A stretch of DNA of 64,000 nucleotides from Streptomyces aurantiogriseus (lineage in GTDB: Bacteria; Actinomycetota; Actinomycetes; Streptomycetales; Streptomycetaceae): NCBI RefSeq assembly GCF_014649375.1, contig NZ_BMSX01000009.1, forward strand, positions 1-64,000. Direction: 5' to 3'. Below the pieces are notes generated by a model. The model ran no database searches and was not told where the DNA came from. It saw only the letters and a program-made list of their open reading frames with translations. Position 1 is the first letter of the stretch. Each line of letters opens with the position of its first letter. Of the stretch, positions 43,023-51,266 are shown piece after piece. Both the position numbers and the translations under genes were made by a program.

Positions 43023-44749
43023 CGGCGGGTCTCCAGACGCGTGCGGTGCAGTGCCCTCGGCAGCCCCGGCGCCTCCAGGAACCCCTCCGCCCGCGCCGAC
43101 GCGAGCCCGATGCGGGGCAGGTCGGCGCTCTTCTCGAAGAGCAGGAAGCGGGGCTCCCAGACGGGCCGGTACTTGGCGTTGGCGCGGTACAGCGACTCGA
43201 TCTGCCACCAGCGGGAGAAGAAGCCGAGCAGCGACCGCCACAGCCTCAGCACCGGCCCGGCGCCGAGGCGGGCGCCACGTTCGAAGACCGACCGGAACAT
43301 GGCGAAGTTCAGTGAAACCTGGGTGATCTGGATCTCCCGGGCACGCCGCAGCAGCTCGATGACCATGAACTCCATCAGCCCGTTGCCGGCGTCCCGGTCC
43401 CGCCGCATCAGATCGAGCGACAGCCCGTGCGGCCCCCACGGCACGAAGGAGAGCAGGGCGCGCAGGCGTCCCTCGGCGTCGGCGCACTCCACCATCACGC
43501 ACCGCCCGTCCGCCGGGTCCCCGAGCCGCCCCAGCGCCATGCTGAACCCGCGCTCGGTGGCCCCGTCCCGCCAGTCGTCGGCGCGCCGTACGAGGTACGC
43601 CATCTCGTCGGCCGGGATGTCCTCGTGCCGCCGGACCCGTACGGCGTACCCGGCCCGCCGCACCCGGTTGTGGGCCTGGCGCACGGTCCGCATGGCCCGG
43701 CCCTCCAGCGTGAACTCGGCGACCTCGACGATCGCCTCGTCGCCGAGTTCGAGGGCGTCCAGCCCGTGCCGGGCGTAGACGGTCCCGGCCTCCTCGCTCG
43801 CGCCCACCACCGCCGGGATCCATCCGTGCGAGCGTGCCTCGGCGAGCCGTGGCTCGATCGCCCCCGGCCAGGCCTCCGGATCCCCGAGCGGGTCCCCGGA
43901 CGCCAGCGACACCCCGCCGACGACCCGGTACGTGACGGCGGCCTTCCCGGTCGGCGACCACCGCACGCTCTTCTCCCGGCGCAGCGCGAAGTACCCCAGC
44001 GAGTCCCGCTCACCGTGCCGGTCGAGCAACTCCCGCAGCCGCTTCTCGTCGTCGGCGGTGAGCGGGTCGACGGCCCGGCGGGAGCGGAAGGCGGCGTACA
44101 GGACGGCGAGGAGGAGCACCGTGCTGAGGACGTTGACGGCGACGTCGACCCAGGTGGGAGGGGCGATCCCGGGGACCCGGTACTCGTCGGCGGCGACGGA
44201 GACCAGCCGCAGCGTGCCGTAGCGCCAGCGTTCGAGGAACGGGGAGGGGCCGGGCGCGCGGTCGGTGACGGTCACCAGCAGCGCGGCCAGCAGGGAGGCG
44301 CCGAGCAGCCCGCCGGCGCCGACGGCCGCGGCGAGTTTCGGGTTGGCCCGGTCGCCCTTGGCGTAGAACTCCCTCCGCCCGACGAGCAGCGCGGCGACGA
44401 AGGCGGTGGTGAGGGCGAGGGAGACCCAGTTCTGCGGGTACCGCCGGATCTCGGGGAACGCCATGGCCAGGGCGAACAGCGTCAGGAAGGCCCCGCTCAG
44501 CCCGAGGTTGAGGATCCACGCGGCCCGCTTGCGCCGCCGCATGGTGACGGCCAGGAACGCGGTGAAGACACCGGAGGCGAACCCGGCCGTCAGCAGGTAG
44601 GGCGTGAAGCAGTCCGCCTGGTTGTGCCGTCGCACGTCCTGTCCCAGGGAGACCCACACGGCACTGAGGAAGTTGACGAAGGCGACGACCCGCAGATACC
44701 AGACGGCGAAGGCGGCGGCCCGACGGGAAGCGACCCGGACATCTCCCAT
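43019..44749 (-). CDS. phosphatidylglycerol lysyltransferase-domain protein (MprF/DUF2156-like)
   Basis: A 576-residue protein: about six membrane segments in residues 1-230, then a soluble DUF2156/MprF-type acyltransferase-fold domain (about 240-560) containing LGYFALRREKSVRWSPTGKA and FALAMGR-like substrate-site segments such as GFSMALGRLGD. The family transfers aminoacyl groups from tRNA to membrane lipids, or is a tRNA-dependent ligase relative as in mycobacterial LysX. The long 14-helix flippase of classical MprF is absent. The ATG at 44749 has no clear ribosome-binding site and sits within a CATATGATCAT sequence that may be a -10 region. It is coupled to the rhomboid-like gene by an ATGA overlap. 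Confidence 0.85.
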   Translation of the reverse strand: MGDVRVASRRAAAFAVWYLRVVAFVNFLSAVWVSLGQDVRRHNQADCFTPYLLTAGFASGVFTAFLAVTMRRRKRAAWILNLGLSGAFLTLFALAMAFPEIRRYPQNWVSLALTTAFVAALLVGRREFYAKGDRANPKLAAAVGAGGLLGASLLAALLVTVTDRAPGPSPFLERWRYGTLRLVSVAADEYRVPGIAPPTWVDVAVNVLSTVLLLAVLYAAFRSRRAVDPLTADDEKRLRELLDRHGERDSLGYFALRREKSVRWSPTGKAAVTYRVVGGVSLASGDPLGDPEAWPGAIEPRLAEARSHGWIPAVVGASEEAGTVYARHGLDALELGDEAIVEVAEFTLEGRAMRTVRQAHNRVRRAGYAVRVRRHEDIPADEMAYLVRRADDWRDGATERGFSMALGRLGDPADGRCVMVECADAEGRLRALLSFVPWGPHGLSLDLMRRDRDAGNGLMEFMVIELLRRAREIQITQVSLNFAMFRSVFERGARLGAGPVLRLWRSLLGFFSRWWQIESLYRANAKYRPVWEPRFLLFEKSADLPRIGLASARAEGFLEAPGLPRALHRTRLETRR

Positions 44750-44857
44750 GACGGATGATCATATGGGTGCAATTCAGACAAACTGCTCTTTTGTCCCCCT
44801 TGCTTGTGCCGCCGTCCCCCTTGCTCGTGCCGCCTTCGCCGGCCGCCCGGCCCGCTC

Positions 44858-45994
44858 CTACTCCTCTGCGGGCTCCGTCCCGGACGCCTCGAACACGCCG
44901 GACTCCCCGGATGCCTCGGATGCCTCCGACTCCTTCTCGGACGACTCCTCGGGCTTCTCGGGCAGTTCCGCCGCGAGCGCCGCCGCGGCCTGCACCAGCG
45001 GAAGTGCCAGCAGGGCCCCGGCGCCCTCGCCCACGGTCACGCCCTGGTCCAGCAGCGGCTCCAGCGCCATCCGGTCCAGCGCCTTGGCCTGCCCGGGCTC
45101 GCCGCTGCGCTGCCCGGCCAGCCACCAGTCCGGCGCCCGGAAGGCGATCCGCTGCCCGACGAGCGCGCAGGCCGCCGCCACGACGCCGTCCAGGACGACG
45201 GGCACCTTGCGTACGGCGCACTGCAGCAGAAAGCCCGTCATCGCGGCGAGGTCGGCGCCGCCCACCGTCGCCAGCAGCTGCAACTGGTCCCCGAGCACCG
45301 GCCGTGCCCGGCGCAACGCGTCCCGGATCGCGGCGCACTTGCGCATCCACGCCAGGTCGTCGATCGCCTCGCCGCCCCGCCCGGTCACCACGGACGCGTC
45401 CGTCCCGCACAGCGCGGCGACCAGCACGCCCGCCGCCGTCGTGCCGCCCACGCTCACATCGCCGAGCACGACCAGATCCGTACCGGAGTCGGCCTCCTCG
45501 TCGGCGACGGCCACCCCGGCCCGGAAGGCGGCCTCGGCCTCCTCCGGGGTGAGCGCGTCCTCGATGTCGATACGGCCGCTGCCGCGCCGCACCCGGTGCC
45601 GTACGACGTCCTCGGGGAACGCGTCCGGCGCGCAGTCCAGCGCCATGTCCACGACCCGCAGCGACACCCCGAGCCGACGGGCCAGCACGGCTCCCGGACG
45701 GCCGCCCTCCAGGACCTCCCGCACCAGCTCCGCGGCGGTGCCCGCGGGCCGCGCCGAGACACCGAGCTCGGCGATGCCGTGGTCGCCGGCGAACAGCACC
45801 ACCCGCGGCTGCCTGATCGGCCGCACGGGCACCGCACCCTGCGCCGCCGCCAGCCACTCACCCAGGTCGTCGAGGCGCCCCAGCGATCCGGGCGGCACGA
45901 TCTGACGTTCCCGGCGCGCCTCCGCGTCGCGGCGCACCCCGCCGTCGGGGCGCTCGATCAGATCGGTGAAGTCGTCGAGATTAAGCGAGCTCAT
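44858..45994 (-). CDS. cobT: nicotinate-nucleotide-dimethylbenzimidazole phosphoribosyltransferase
   Basis: A 378-residue enzyme that makes alpha-ribazole phosphate for the lower ligand of cobalamin. The family motifs FAGDHGIAELGVSA, GDVSVGGTT and the glutamate-containing TVGEGAGALLALPLV near the C-terminus are present. The last ~35 residues form an acidic Glu/Ser-rich tail (KPEESSEKESEASEAS) not needed for the fold. The ATG at 45994 (MSSLNLDDFTDL) is the family start though its ribosome-binding site is weak; a longer upstream frame is out of place. It is divergent from the methyltransferase gene. Confidence 0.94.
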   Translation of the reverse strand: MSSLNLDDFTDLIERPDGGVRRDAEARRERQIVPPGSLGRLDDLGEWLAAAQGAVPVRPIRQPRVVLFAGDHGIAELGVSARPAGTAAELVREVLEGGRPGAVLARRLGVSLRVVDMALDCAPDAFPEDVVRHRVRRGSGRIDIEDALTPEEAEAAFRAGVAVADEEADSGTDLVVLGDVSVGGTTAAGVLVAALCGTDASVVTGRGGEAIDDLAWMRKCAAIRDALRRARPVLGDQLQLLATVGGADLAAMTGFLLQCAVRKVPVVLDGVVAAACALVGQRIAFRAPDWWLAGQRSGEPGQAKALDRMALEPLLDQGVTVGEGAGALLALPLVQAAAALAAELPEKPEESSEKESEASEASGESGVFEASGTEPAEE

Positions 45995-46142
45995 TCGCCG
46001 AACAGTACCGCCACCGATCGAACGGTTCCGCGCCACATCGCCACCACACCCCCACGACGTCTTTGCACCCAAGATCGCGATCCCATACGTTCCGTTTTAC
46101 TACGAATTGCCGCACGTTCGACGCCTCCCACCGGAGCCGCTC

Positions 46143-47099
46143 ATGCCCCCCAGGCCCATCCACGAGCCGCGCCGCGACGACTGCCCCTGGTGCGGCTCCA
46201 GACGTCTGCGCACCCGACTGCGCGCTCCGGACCTGCTGCACCACAGGCCGGGGACGTTCGTGGTGGACGAGTGCGGGGACTGCGCGCACGTCTTCCAGAA
46301 CCCGCGGCTGACTCCGGAGGGGCTCGCCCTCTACCGCCGGGACCCCGGCGAGTACTTCGCGACGGGCCTCACGGACCGCGTCCTCGCGACCCGCACCAGC
46401 CGGCGTCGCCTACGGGCCACCGCCCGGGTCATGCTGCCCTTCCCCGAGCCGGAGAGCTGGCTGGACGTGGGCACGGGCCACGCGCTGTTCCCGGAGGCGG
46501 CGAAGGAGGTGTTCACGTACACGGCGTTCGACGGGCTGGACCCCACGTCGAGGGTGGAACGGGCGCGGGTGGCGGGCCGCGTCGAGGAGGCCCACATCGG
46601 CCACCTCACCACGCCCGGCATCACCGCCCGGCTGCGCGCCCGCTACGACGTCGTCAGCATCCTCCACCACCTGGAGCACACCCCCGACCCCCGCGCGGAA
46701 CTCCGCGCCGCCCTCACCGTCCTGCGTCCCGGCGGCCACCTGCTCCTGGAAGTCCCCGACCCCCAGAGCGCGTTCGCCCCCCTCCTCGGCAAGTGGTGGC
46801 TCCCCCACAACCAACCCCGCCACCTCCACCTGATCCCCCTGCCCAACCTCCGCACGGAGCTGGAGAGGCAGGGCTGCACCATCCTCACGACAGACCGCCG
46901 AAGGCCGCACATCCCCTACGACCTGTCAGCAGCCCTCTCCCTGTCCCTGACCCGAGCCGTCCCCCCAGCCCACAAGCCCCTCCTCCGAGCGGCAACCCCG
47001 TTGCTGACGGCAACGCAGGCCCTGGACCACACCCTGTCCCCCCTCCTCCGCCACACCCGCTTCTCGAACACGTACCGGATCGTCGCGCGCAGCCCCTGA
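46143..47099 (+). CDS. class I SAM-dependent methyltransferase with N-terminal zinc ribbon
   Basis: A 318-residue enzyme. An N-terminal zinc-ribbon-like pair, CPWCGS and CGDCAH, is followed by a Rossmann methyltransferase domain with motif I SWLDVGTGHALFPEAA and later YDVVSILHHLEHTPDP. This architecture is found in methyltransferases that act on sugars or small molecules in biosynthetic clusters. The ATG at 46143 (MPPRPIHEPRRDDC) has CCGGAG eight bases upstream; an earlier in-frame start at 45966 would overlap cobT on the other strand. It is divergent from cobT. The substrate is unknown. Confidence 0.82.
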   Translation: MPPRPIHEPRRDDCPWCGSRRLRTRLRAPDLLHHRPGTFVVDECGDCAHVFQNPRLTPEGLALYRRDPGEYFATGLTDRVLATRTSRRRLRATARVMLPFPEPESWLDVGTGHALFPEAAKEVFTYTAFDGLDPTSRVERARVAGRVEEAHIGHLTTPGITARLRARYDVVSILHHLEHTPDPRAELRAALTVLRPGGHLLLEVPDPQSAFAPLLGKWWLPHNQPRHLHLIPLPNLRTELERQGCTILTTDRRRPHIPYDLSAALSLSLTRAVPPAHKPLLRAATPLLTATQALDHTLSPLLRHTRFSNTYRIVARSP

Positions 47100-47169
47100 A
47101 ACAGCGCCCTCCTCCGACCCTTTGCCCACCCACCCACCCGACTCGCTCGGCCAGGAAGTGACCGTCCTT

Positions 47170-47240
47170 CTGGGGGCTCCGCCCCCAGACCCCCGCATCG
47201 GCCCTGAACGGGCCTCGTCCTCAAACGCCGGACGGGCTGG
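47170..47240 (-). repeat. composite dispersed element, copy B
   Basis: This is the reverse complement of the element at 25610-25705 and 53304-53375: a CTGGGGGC/GCCCCCAG hairpin, GGCCCTGAACGGGCC, then CTCGTCCTCAAACGCCGGAC. It lies between the methyltransferase (+) and cobU (-). Confidence 0.8.
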
Positions 47241-47313
47241 ATATACCTCCCCCCCCACAAGGGCGCCGGACATGCCGGAGTCGCCAGCCGGCGCCGAAAG
47301 TGACGCGCCACCA

Positions 47314-47446
47314 CCCCGCCCAGCCGCGGTCAGCGGCCGTCCCCGAGCCGCAGGCTCACACGCCCCCTGGCCCCCGCCCAGCCGCGGTCAGCGGCCGTCC
47401 CCGAGCCGCAGGCTCACACGCCCCCCGGCCCCCGCCCAGCTGCGGG
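47314..47446. repeat. 58-bp tandem repeat, two copies plus a partial third
   Basis: CCCGCCCAGCCGCGGTCAGC and the following ~40 bp are repeated at a 58-bp interval (anchor CAG at 47321, 47379, and a variant at 47437). No gene is present between 47100 and 47590. Confidence 0.8.
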
Positions 47447-47448
47447 CA

Positions 47449-47552
47449 TGCGTGCCGCCTGGGGCGGCACGGGTGGGCGCAGGCGGCGCCCCGTCAGCGC
47501 CGGGCTGCGCGACCCACCCCCCGGCACCGACCCCGGGCAACCAGACACCCAC
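47449..47552. repeat. 104-bp dispersed repeat, copy 2
   Basis: It is identical over all 104 bases to 21-124, including the GTGCCGCC/GGCGGCAC hairpin. It lies 38 bp beyond the stop codon of cobU. Confidence 0.85.
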
Positions 47553-47590
47553 GCTCACCTCGTCCAACCTCACCCGCAACCCACCCACTC

Positions 47591-48799
47591 TCACCCCCGC
47601 AGCACCACCGCCTGCCCCGCCACCACCAGCACAACCTCCTCGCACTCACCCGCGACCGCCGTGTTCAACCGCCCCAACTCGTCCCGGTACCGCCGCCCCG
47701 ACGCCGTGGCGGGCACGATGCCGGACCCCACCTCGTTGGACACCAGGACGACCGTTCGCCGAGCCGCCCGCAGGGCAGTCGTCAGTTCCGTGACCCGCGA
47801 GCGCAGCGCCCGCTCACCCCCGTCCGCCCACACCGCGTCGTCCCACGCCCCGACGGAGTCCATCGCGTCCGTCAGCCACAGGGAGAGACAGTCGATGAGC
47901 AGTGGGGGGCCGTCCACCGTCAGCAGCGGCACCAGGTCGCAGGTCTCCGCCGTCCGCCACGACCCCGGCCGCCGTTCGCGATGCGTGGCCACCCGCGCCG
48001 CCCACTCGGTGTCCCCGCCCCGCGAGCCGCCCGTCGCGACGTACAGCACGTCGGGGAAGGACTCCAGCCGCCGCTCCGCCTCCACCGACTTCCCCGACCT
48101 CGCCCCGCCCAGCACCAACGTCCGCCGTGGCACGTCCGGCACGTCCTCGTACACCCCCACCGTCAGGGTCGTCCCGTCCGGCACCGCGCGGGCCCCCGCC
48201 GCCGCGAGCCGTCGTCGCAACTCCGCGCCGGGCGGCACGTCGTGGTCCAGATGAACGGCGATGACGTCCGTCGTCGGCCCCACCGCACCCACCGCCCGCA
48301 GCTTCGCCAGCGCGTCCGGCCGGCCCACGACATCCGCGAGGACCATGTCGTAGCGATCGGCGGGCTCCGTACCGTCCTCCAGGCCGGCCGGCGCGCCCCC
48401 CGGCGGCAGGTACAGCAGCCGCTGCCCGTCCGGGCTGGTGATCGCGTACCCCGTCCCCGGCGCGTCCATCGCCACCGCCCGCACCCGATGCCCCGTCAGC
48501 AGCGCCAACTCCCGCCCGTCCGGCACCCGGCCGGGCTGCGGCAGCCCGGCCGGCACCTCCACCGGGGGCCCGTCGTGCGGATGCGACAGCAGCACCTGCC
48601 GTACTCCGCCCAGCGAATGGCCGGACCGGGCGGCGGCGAAGGCCGCACCGGGCGTGAGGTCGAGCAGCAGCGCCTGGTCCACGAGCAACGCGGTCGCCGC
48701 CCGCGCGTTCTCCCCGAGCGAGGTCGCACACACAGCACAGGGACAGTCGGGGCGGGGGAGTCCCGCGGGGGCACCGGTACCGAGCAGAGTCACTTCCAC
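47591..48799 (-). CDS. cobU: PhnP-like hydrolase fused to adenosylcobinamide kinase/guanylyltransferase
   Basis: A 402-residue fusion. Residues 1-~205 are a metallo-beta-lactamase fold close to PhnP/PqqB: start VTLLGTGAPAGLP, the Cys19-Pro-Cys21-x2-Cys24 cluster and the metal motif SHPHDG (73-77), a shortened form of HxHxDH. Residues ~225-402 are CobU, with the P-loop GGARSGKS (231-238) and an IDCLSLWL segment; it phosphorylates cobinamide and attaches GMP. The fused hydrolase may act on a cobinamide or ribazole phosphate intermediate. The GTG at 48799 (reading MEVTLLG) has a weak ribosome-binding site and longer frames exist upstream. It completes the cobS-cobT-cobU set. Confidence 0.9.
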   Translation of the reverse strand: MEVTLLGTGAPAGLPRPDCPCAVCATSLGENARAATALLVDQALLLDLTPGAAFAAARSGHSLGGVRQVLLSHPHDGPPVEVPAGLPQPGRVPDGRELALLTGHRVRAVAMDAPGTGYAITSPDGQRLLYLPPGGAPAGLEDGTEPADRYDMVLADVVGRPDALAKLRAVGAVGPTTDVIAVHLDHDVPPGAELRRRLAAAGARAVPDGTTLTVGVYEDVPDVPRRTLVLGGARSGKSVEAERRLESFPDVLYVATGGSRGGDTEWAARVATHRERRPGSWRTAETCDLVPLLTVDGPPLLIDCLSLWLTDAMDSVGAWDDAVWADGGERALRSRVTELTTALRAARRTVVLVSNEVGSGIVPATASGRRYRDELGRLNTAVAGECEEVVLVVAGQAVVLRG

Positions 48800-48963
48800 G
48801 CACCGATTTTCGCCGGTCACGTCACAACCCGCGCGCTCGGTACCTCCCTGATCGACGCCCCCCGTCTTCTGACGCCGCACCCCGCGGAGCGCATAGGCTC
48901 TGAGCTGGAGCCGGACCATGATCCGGCTTCTGCTCTGCAGGTGCCGACACGTTGGAGGCGTAC

Positions 48964-49176
48964 ATGGCGGCATGGACGTGGCGTTTCGAGAAGGCCGACG
49001 GGACGGAGGTCCAGCCCGCGGTGCAGCCCGAGGAGTTCACCACGCAGGGGGACGCCGAGTCCTGGATCGGGGAGCACTGGAAGGCCCTGCTCGAAGGCGG
49101 CGCGGACCAGGTGCGGCTGTTCGAGGACTCCACCGAGATCTACGGCCCGATGAACCTGCACGCCGAGGAGTCGTAG
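48964..49176 (+). CDS. small conserved hypothetical protein
   Basis: A 70-residue acidic protein, MAAWTWRFEKADG onward, rich in aromatic and acidic residues (ESWIGEHWKALLEGG). It looks like a small single-domain alpha/beta protein with no membrane segment. GGAGG six bases before the ATG at 48964 fixes the start; a TTG start four codons earlier is possible. It converges on the HtrA-like gene. The function is unknown. Confidence 0.75.
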   Translation: MAAWTWRFEKADGTEVQPAVQPEEFTTQGDAESWIGEHWKALLEGGADQVRLFEDSTEIYGPMNLHAEES

Positions 49177-49219
49177 TCGTAGTAGTAGGAGCAGGCGTAG
49201 TCGAGTAGAGGCACACCGG

Positions 49220-49251
49220 GTCCGGGGGGCCGTATGACGGCCGCCCCGGAC
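49220..49251. terminator. convergent terminator hairpin
   Basis: A 14-bp stem (49220-49233 with 49237-49251, one bulged base, 3-nt loop) lies between the small gene (+) and the HtrA-like protease (-). Confidence 0.7.
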
Positions 49252-49259
49252 GCCGGCGC

Positions 49260-50381
49260 CTACTGCTCGTCCAGCGTCACCTCCACCGTCCTCTCCCTGC
49301 CCTCGCGCGTGAACGTCACCGTCGTCCGTTCCCCGGGGCGGTCCTCGGCCAGCGCCTCCGCCAGGGAGGTGATCGTGGTGATGTCGGTGTCGCCCAGCCC
49401 GGTGATGACGTCCCCGGTCCGGATCCCGGCCTTGTCGGCCGCACCCCCGCTGCGCACCTCGACGACGGCGACCCCGGCCGGCTGGAACTCGGCGTCGACG
49501 ACGGTCCGCCCGGTGATGCCGAGCGCGGCCCGGCCGGAGTCGGTGACCCGGCCGTCCTCGACGATCTGGCCGGCGACCGTCCGCACCATCGACGCGGGGA
49601 TCGCGAACCCGATGCCCGGCGCCGCGCTGTCCCCGAGCCCGGGGTCGGTCGCGGCGAGCGTCGGGATACCGATGACCCGCCCGTCGAGGTTGACCAGCGC
49701 GCCCCCGCTGTTGCCCGGGTTGATGGCCGCGGACGTCTGCACCATGTTGGCGATCGTCGCGCCCGTACCCCCGCCGGTACGGGCCTCGCTGACGGTCCGT
49801 CCGGTCGCCGAGACGATGCCCTGCGTCACGCTCGACGACAGCCCCAGCGGTGAGCCCATGGCGAGCACGATCTGCCCGACCTCGACCTTGGCGGAGTCCC
49901 CGAAGGCCGCCGGCTTCAGCCCGTCCGGTACCTGGTCCAGCCTGACGACGGCCAGATCCTGCTCCGGGTACGAGTAGACGAGGGTCGCGGCGAGCGGGTC
50001 CTCACTGTTGGCGGTCGTGACCCGGAAGGTCCTCTCGTCCCCGACGACGTGCGCGTTGGTGACGATGTGCCCCTTCGCGTCGTACACGACTCCCGACCCC
50101 AGCCCGCTGCCGGTCTGGATCTGCACGACCGACGGCAGGACGCTCTTGATCACCCGCTGGTAGGCGGTCTGCAGATCGTCCGCCTGGGCGACGGCCGCCG
50201 GCTCAGCGGCCTGCCGGGACGCGGTCTCCTTCTCCCCGGAGCCGGAGCCGGAGCCGGAATCGGAGAGGGCCGAGCATCCGGCGAGCAGGGCGGCGGCACA
50301 CGCGAACACGGACACGGGGACACCCCACCGAACGGACACGGGGACACCCCACCGAAGGGCACGCGCGCGGGAAGCAGCCAT
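49260..50381 (-). CDS. HtrA/DegP-like serine protease lipoprotein with PDZ domain
   Basis: A 373-residue exported protease. A signal peptide ends in the lipobox LAGC (Cys36), so it is likely a lipoprotein. The trypsin-like domain (about 75-280) has His111 (TNAHVV), Asp142 (QDLAVV) and Ser225 (GNSGGAL); a PDZ domain follows (about 285-365). The signal peptide contains a tandem RWGVPVSV-RWGVPVSV caused by a 24-bp DNA duplication at 50310-50357. It should degrade or chaperone damaged extracytoplasmic proteins. The ATG start at 50381 lies 97 bp from the stop of the methyltransferase gene upstream on the same strand. Confidence 0.9.
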   Translation of the reverse strand: MAASRARALRWGVPVSVRWGVPVSVFACAAALLAGCSALSDSGSGSGSGEKETASRQAAEPAAVAQADDLQTAYQRVIKSVLPSVVQIQTGSGLGSGVVYDAKGHIVTNAHVVGDERTFRVTTANSEDPLAATLVYSYPEQDLAVVRLDQVPDGLKPAAFGDSAKVEVGQIVLAMGSPLGLSSSVTQGIVSATGRTVSEARTGGGTGATIANMVQTSAAINPGNSGGALVNLDGRVIGIPTLAATDPGLGDSAAPGIGFAIPASMVRTVAGQIVEDGRVTDSGRAALGITGRTVVDAEFQPAGVAVVEVRSGGAADKAGIRTGDVITGLGDTDITTITSLAEALAEDRPGERTTVTFTREGRERTVEVTLDEQ

Positions 50382-50477
50382 GCCCCGAGTCTCTCCGCGG
50401 GGTGAATGTCCGGCTTGTGCTGCTCACCCGAACGAGGGGAGCAGGGGCATGGACCCGGTCCGTACCCCTGCGCCGTC

Positions 50478-51266
50478 TCAGCCCCGCACTCCGCACAGAT
50501 GCAGCAGCGCCGCCACACCCCGGTACGGATCCGTCCGCCCCGCCCGCTCCTCCGCGGCCAGCAGCGTCTCCACGTCGTCCGGGATCTCCGCGCCGTCGGC
50601 GGCCGTGTCCGTGAACACCCGGACCCCGTACCAGGCCTGCAAGGGCGCGCCGATGCCGGCGAGGGTCGCGGTCAGGGTCTCCCGGCGGTCCGCGCGGACG
50701 CCCAGGCCGAGGCGGTTGCGGTAGGCGACGGTGTCGAAGGCGGCCAGGGTGCCCGCCCAGTCGCCGGACAGGCCCGGCCGCATGGCCAGCGCGTCGGCGT
50801 TGCGGACGAGCAGGGAGAGGAGCCCGCCCGGGGCCAGCACGCGCGCGAGGCCCGCCAGCAGCGGGTCCGGCTCCTCGACGTACATCAGCACGCCGTGGCA
50901 CAGCACCACGTCGAAGCTGCCGGGCAGGAAGTGCACGCCGGTGTCCCGGCCGTCGCCCTCGATGATCCGCATCCGCTCGCGGATGCCCTCGGGCTCCCCG
51001 GACAGGGCCTCGCGGGCCGTGGCGATCATCGTCGCGTCCTGTTCGAGGCCGGTCACCTGGTGACCGAGCCGGGCCAGCCGCAGCGCCTGTGTGCCCTGGC
51101 CCATGCCCACGTCGAGCACCCGCAGCCGCTGCCCGACCGGGTACCGCCCGGCGATCTGTTCGTCGAGCTGCCGGGCCACCAGCTCCTGCCGCACCACGTC
51201 ACGCAGCCCACCCAGCTTGTCCAGCCAGGCCTTCGCCGCACCCCCGGAGAAAGACGCAGTGCTCAG
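50478..51266 (-). CDS. SAM-dependent methyltransferase
   Basis: A 262-residue class I methyltransferase: motif I LRVLDVGMGQGTQALRLA, acidic loop VTGLEQDATM, and VVLCHGVLMYVEEPDPLL. It resembles the CmoA/SmtA-type branch, but the substrate is unknown. No ATG, GTG or TTG precedes the conserved start, whereas a CTG at 51266 (reading LSTASFSGGAAKAW) follows GGAGAG and overlaps the stop of the DUF3043 gene as CTGA, the equivalent of an ATGA/GTGA coupling junction. I therefore assign CTG as the start. It is co-transcribed with the DUF3043 gene. Confidence 0.85.
   Translation of the reverse strand: MSTASFSGGAAKAWLDKLGGLRDVVRQELVARQLDEQIAGRYPVGQRLRVLDVGMGQGTQALRLARLGHQVTGLEQDATMIATAREALSGEPEGIRERMRIIEGDGRDTGVHFLPGSFDVVLCHGVLMYVEEPDPLLAGLARVLAPGGLLSLLVRNADALAMRPGLSGDWAGTLAAFDTVAYRNRLGLGVRADRRETLTATLAGIGAPLQAWYGVRVFTDTAADGAEIPDDVETLLAAEERAGRTDPYRGVAALLHLCGVRG

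Noticed and set aside
44736..44790. AT-rich CATATGATCAT before the MprF-like gene as a riboswitch or operator
   Set aside because: No conserved riboswitch core and no convincing dyad; at most a -10 region.
40755..48799. Cobalamin riboswitch for cobS, cobT or cobU
   Set aside because: I looked at the three upstream regions and saw no B12-box-like conserved sequence.
49174..49210. Cluster of TAG triplets after the 70-residue gene
   Set aside because: A short trinucleotide slippage run; no structure or function suggested beyond the nearby terminator.
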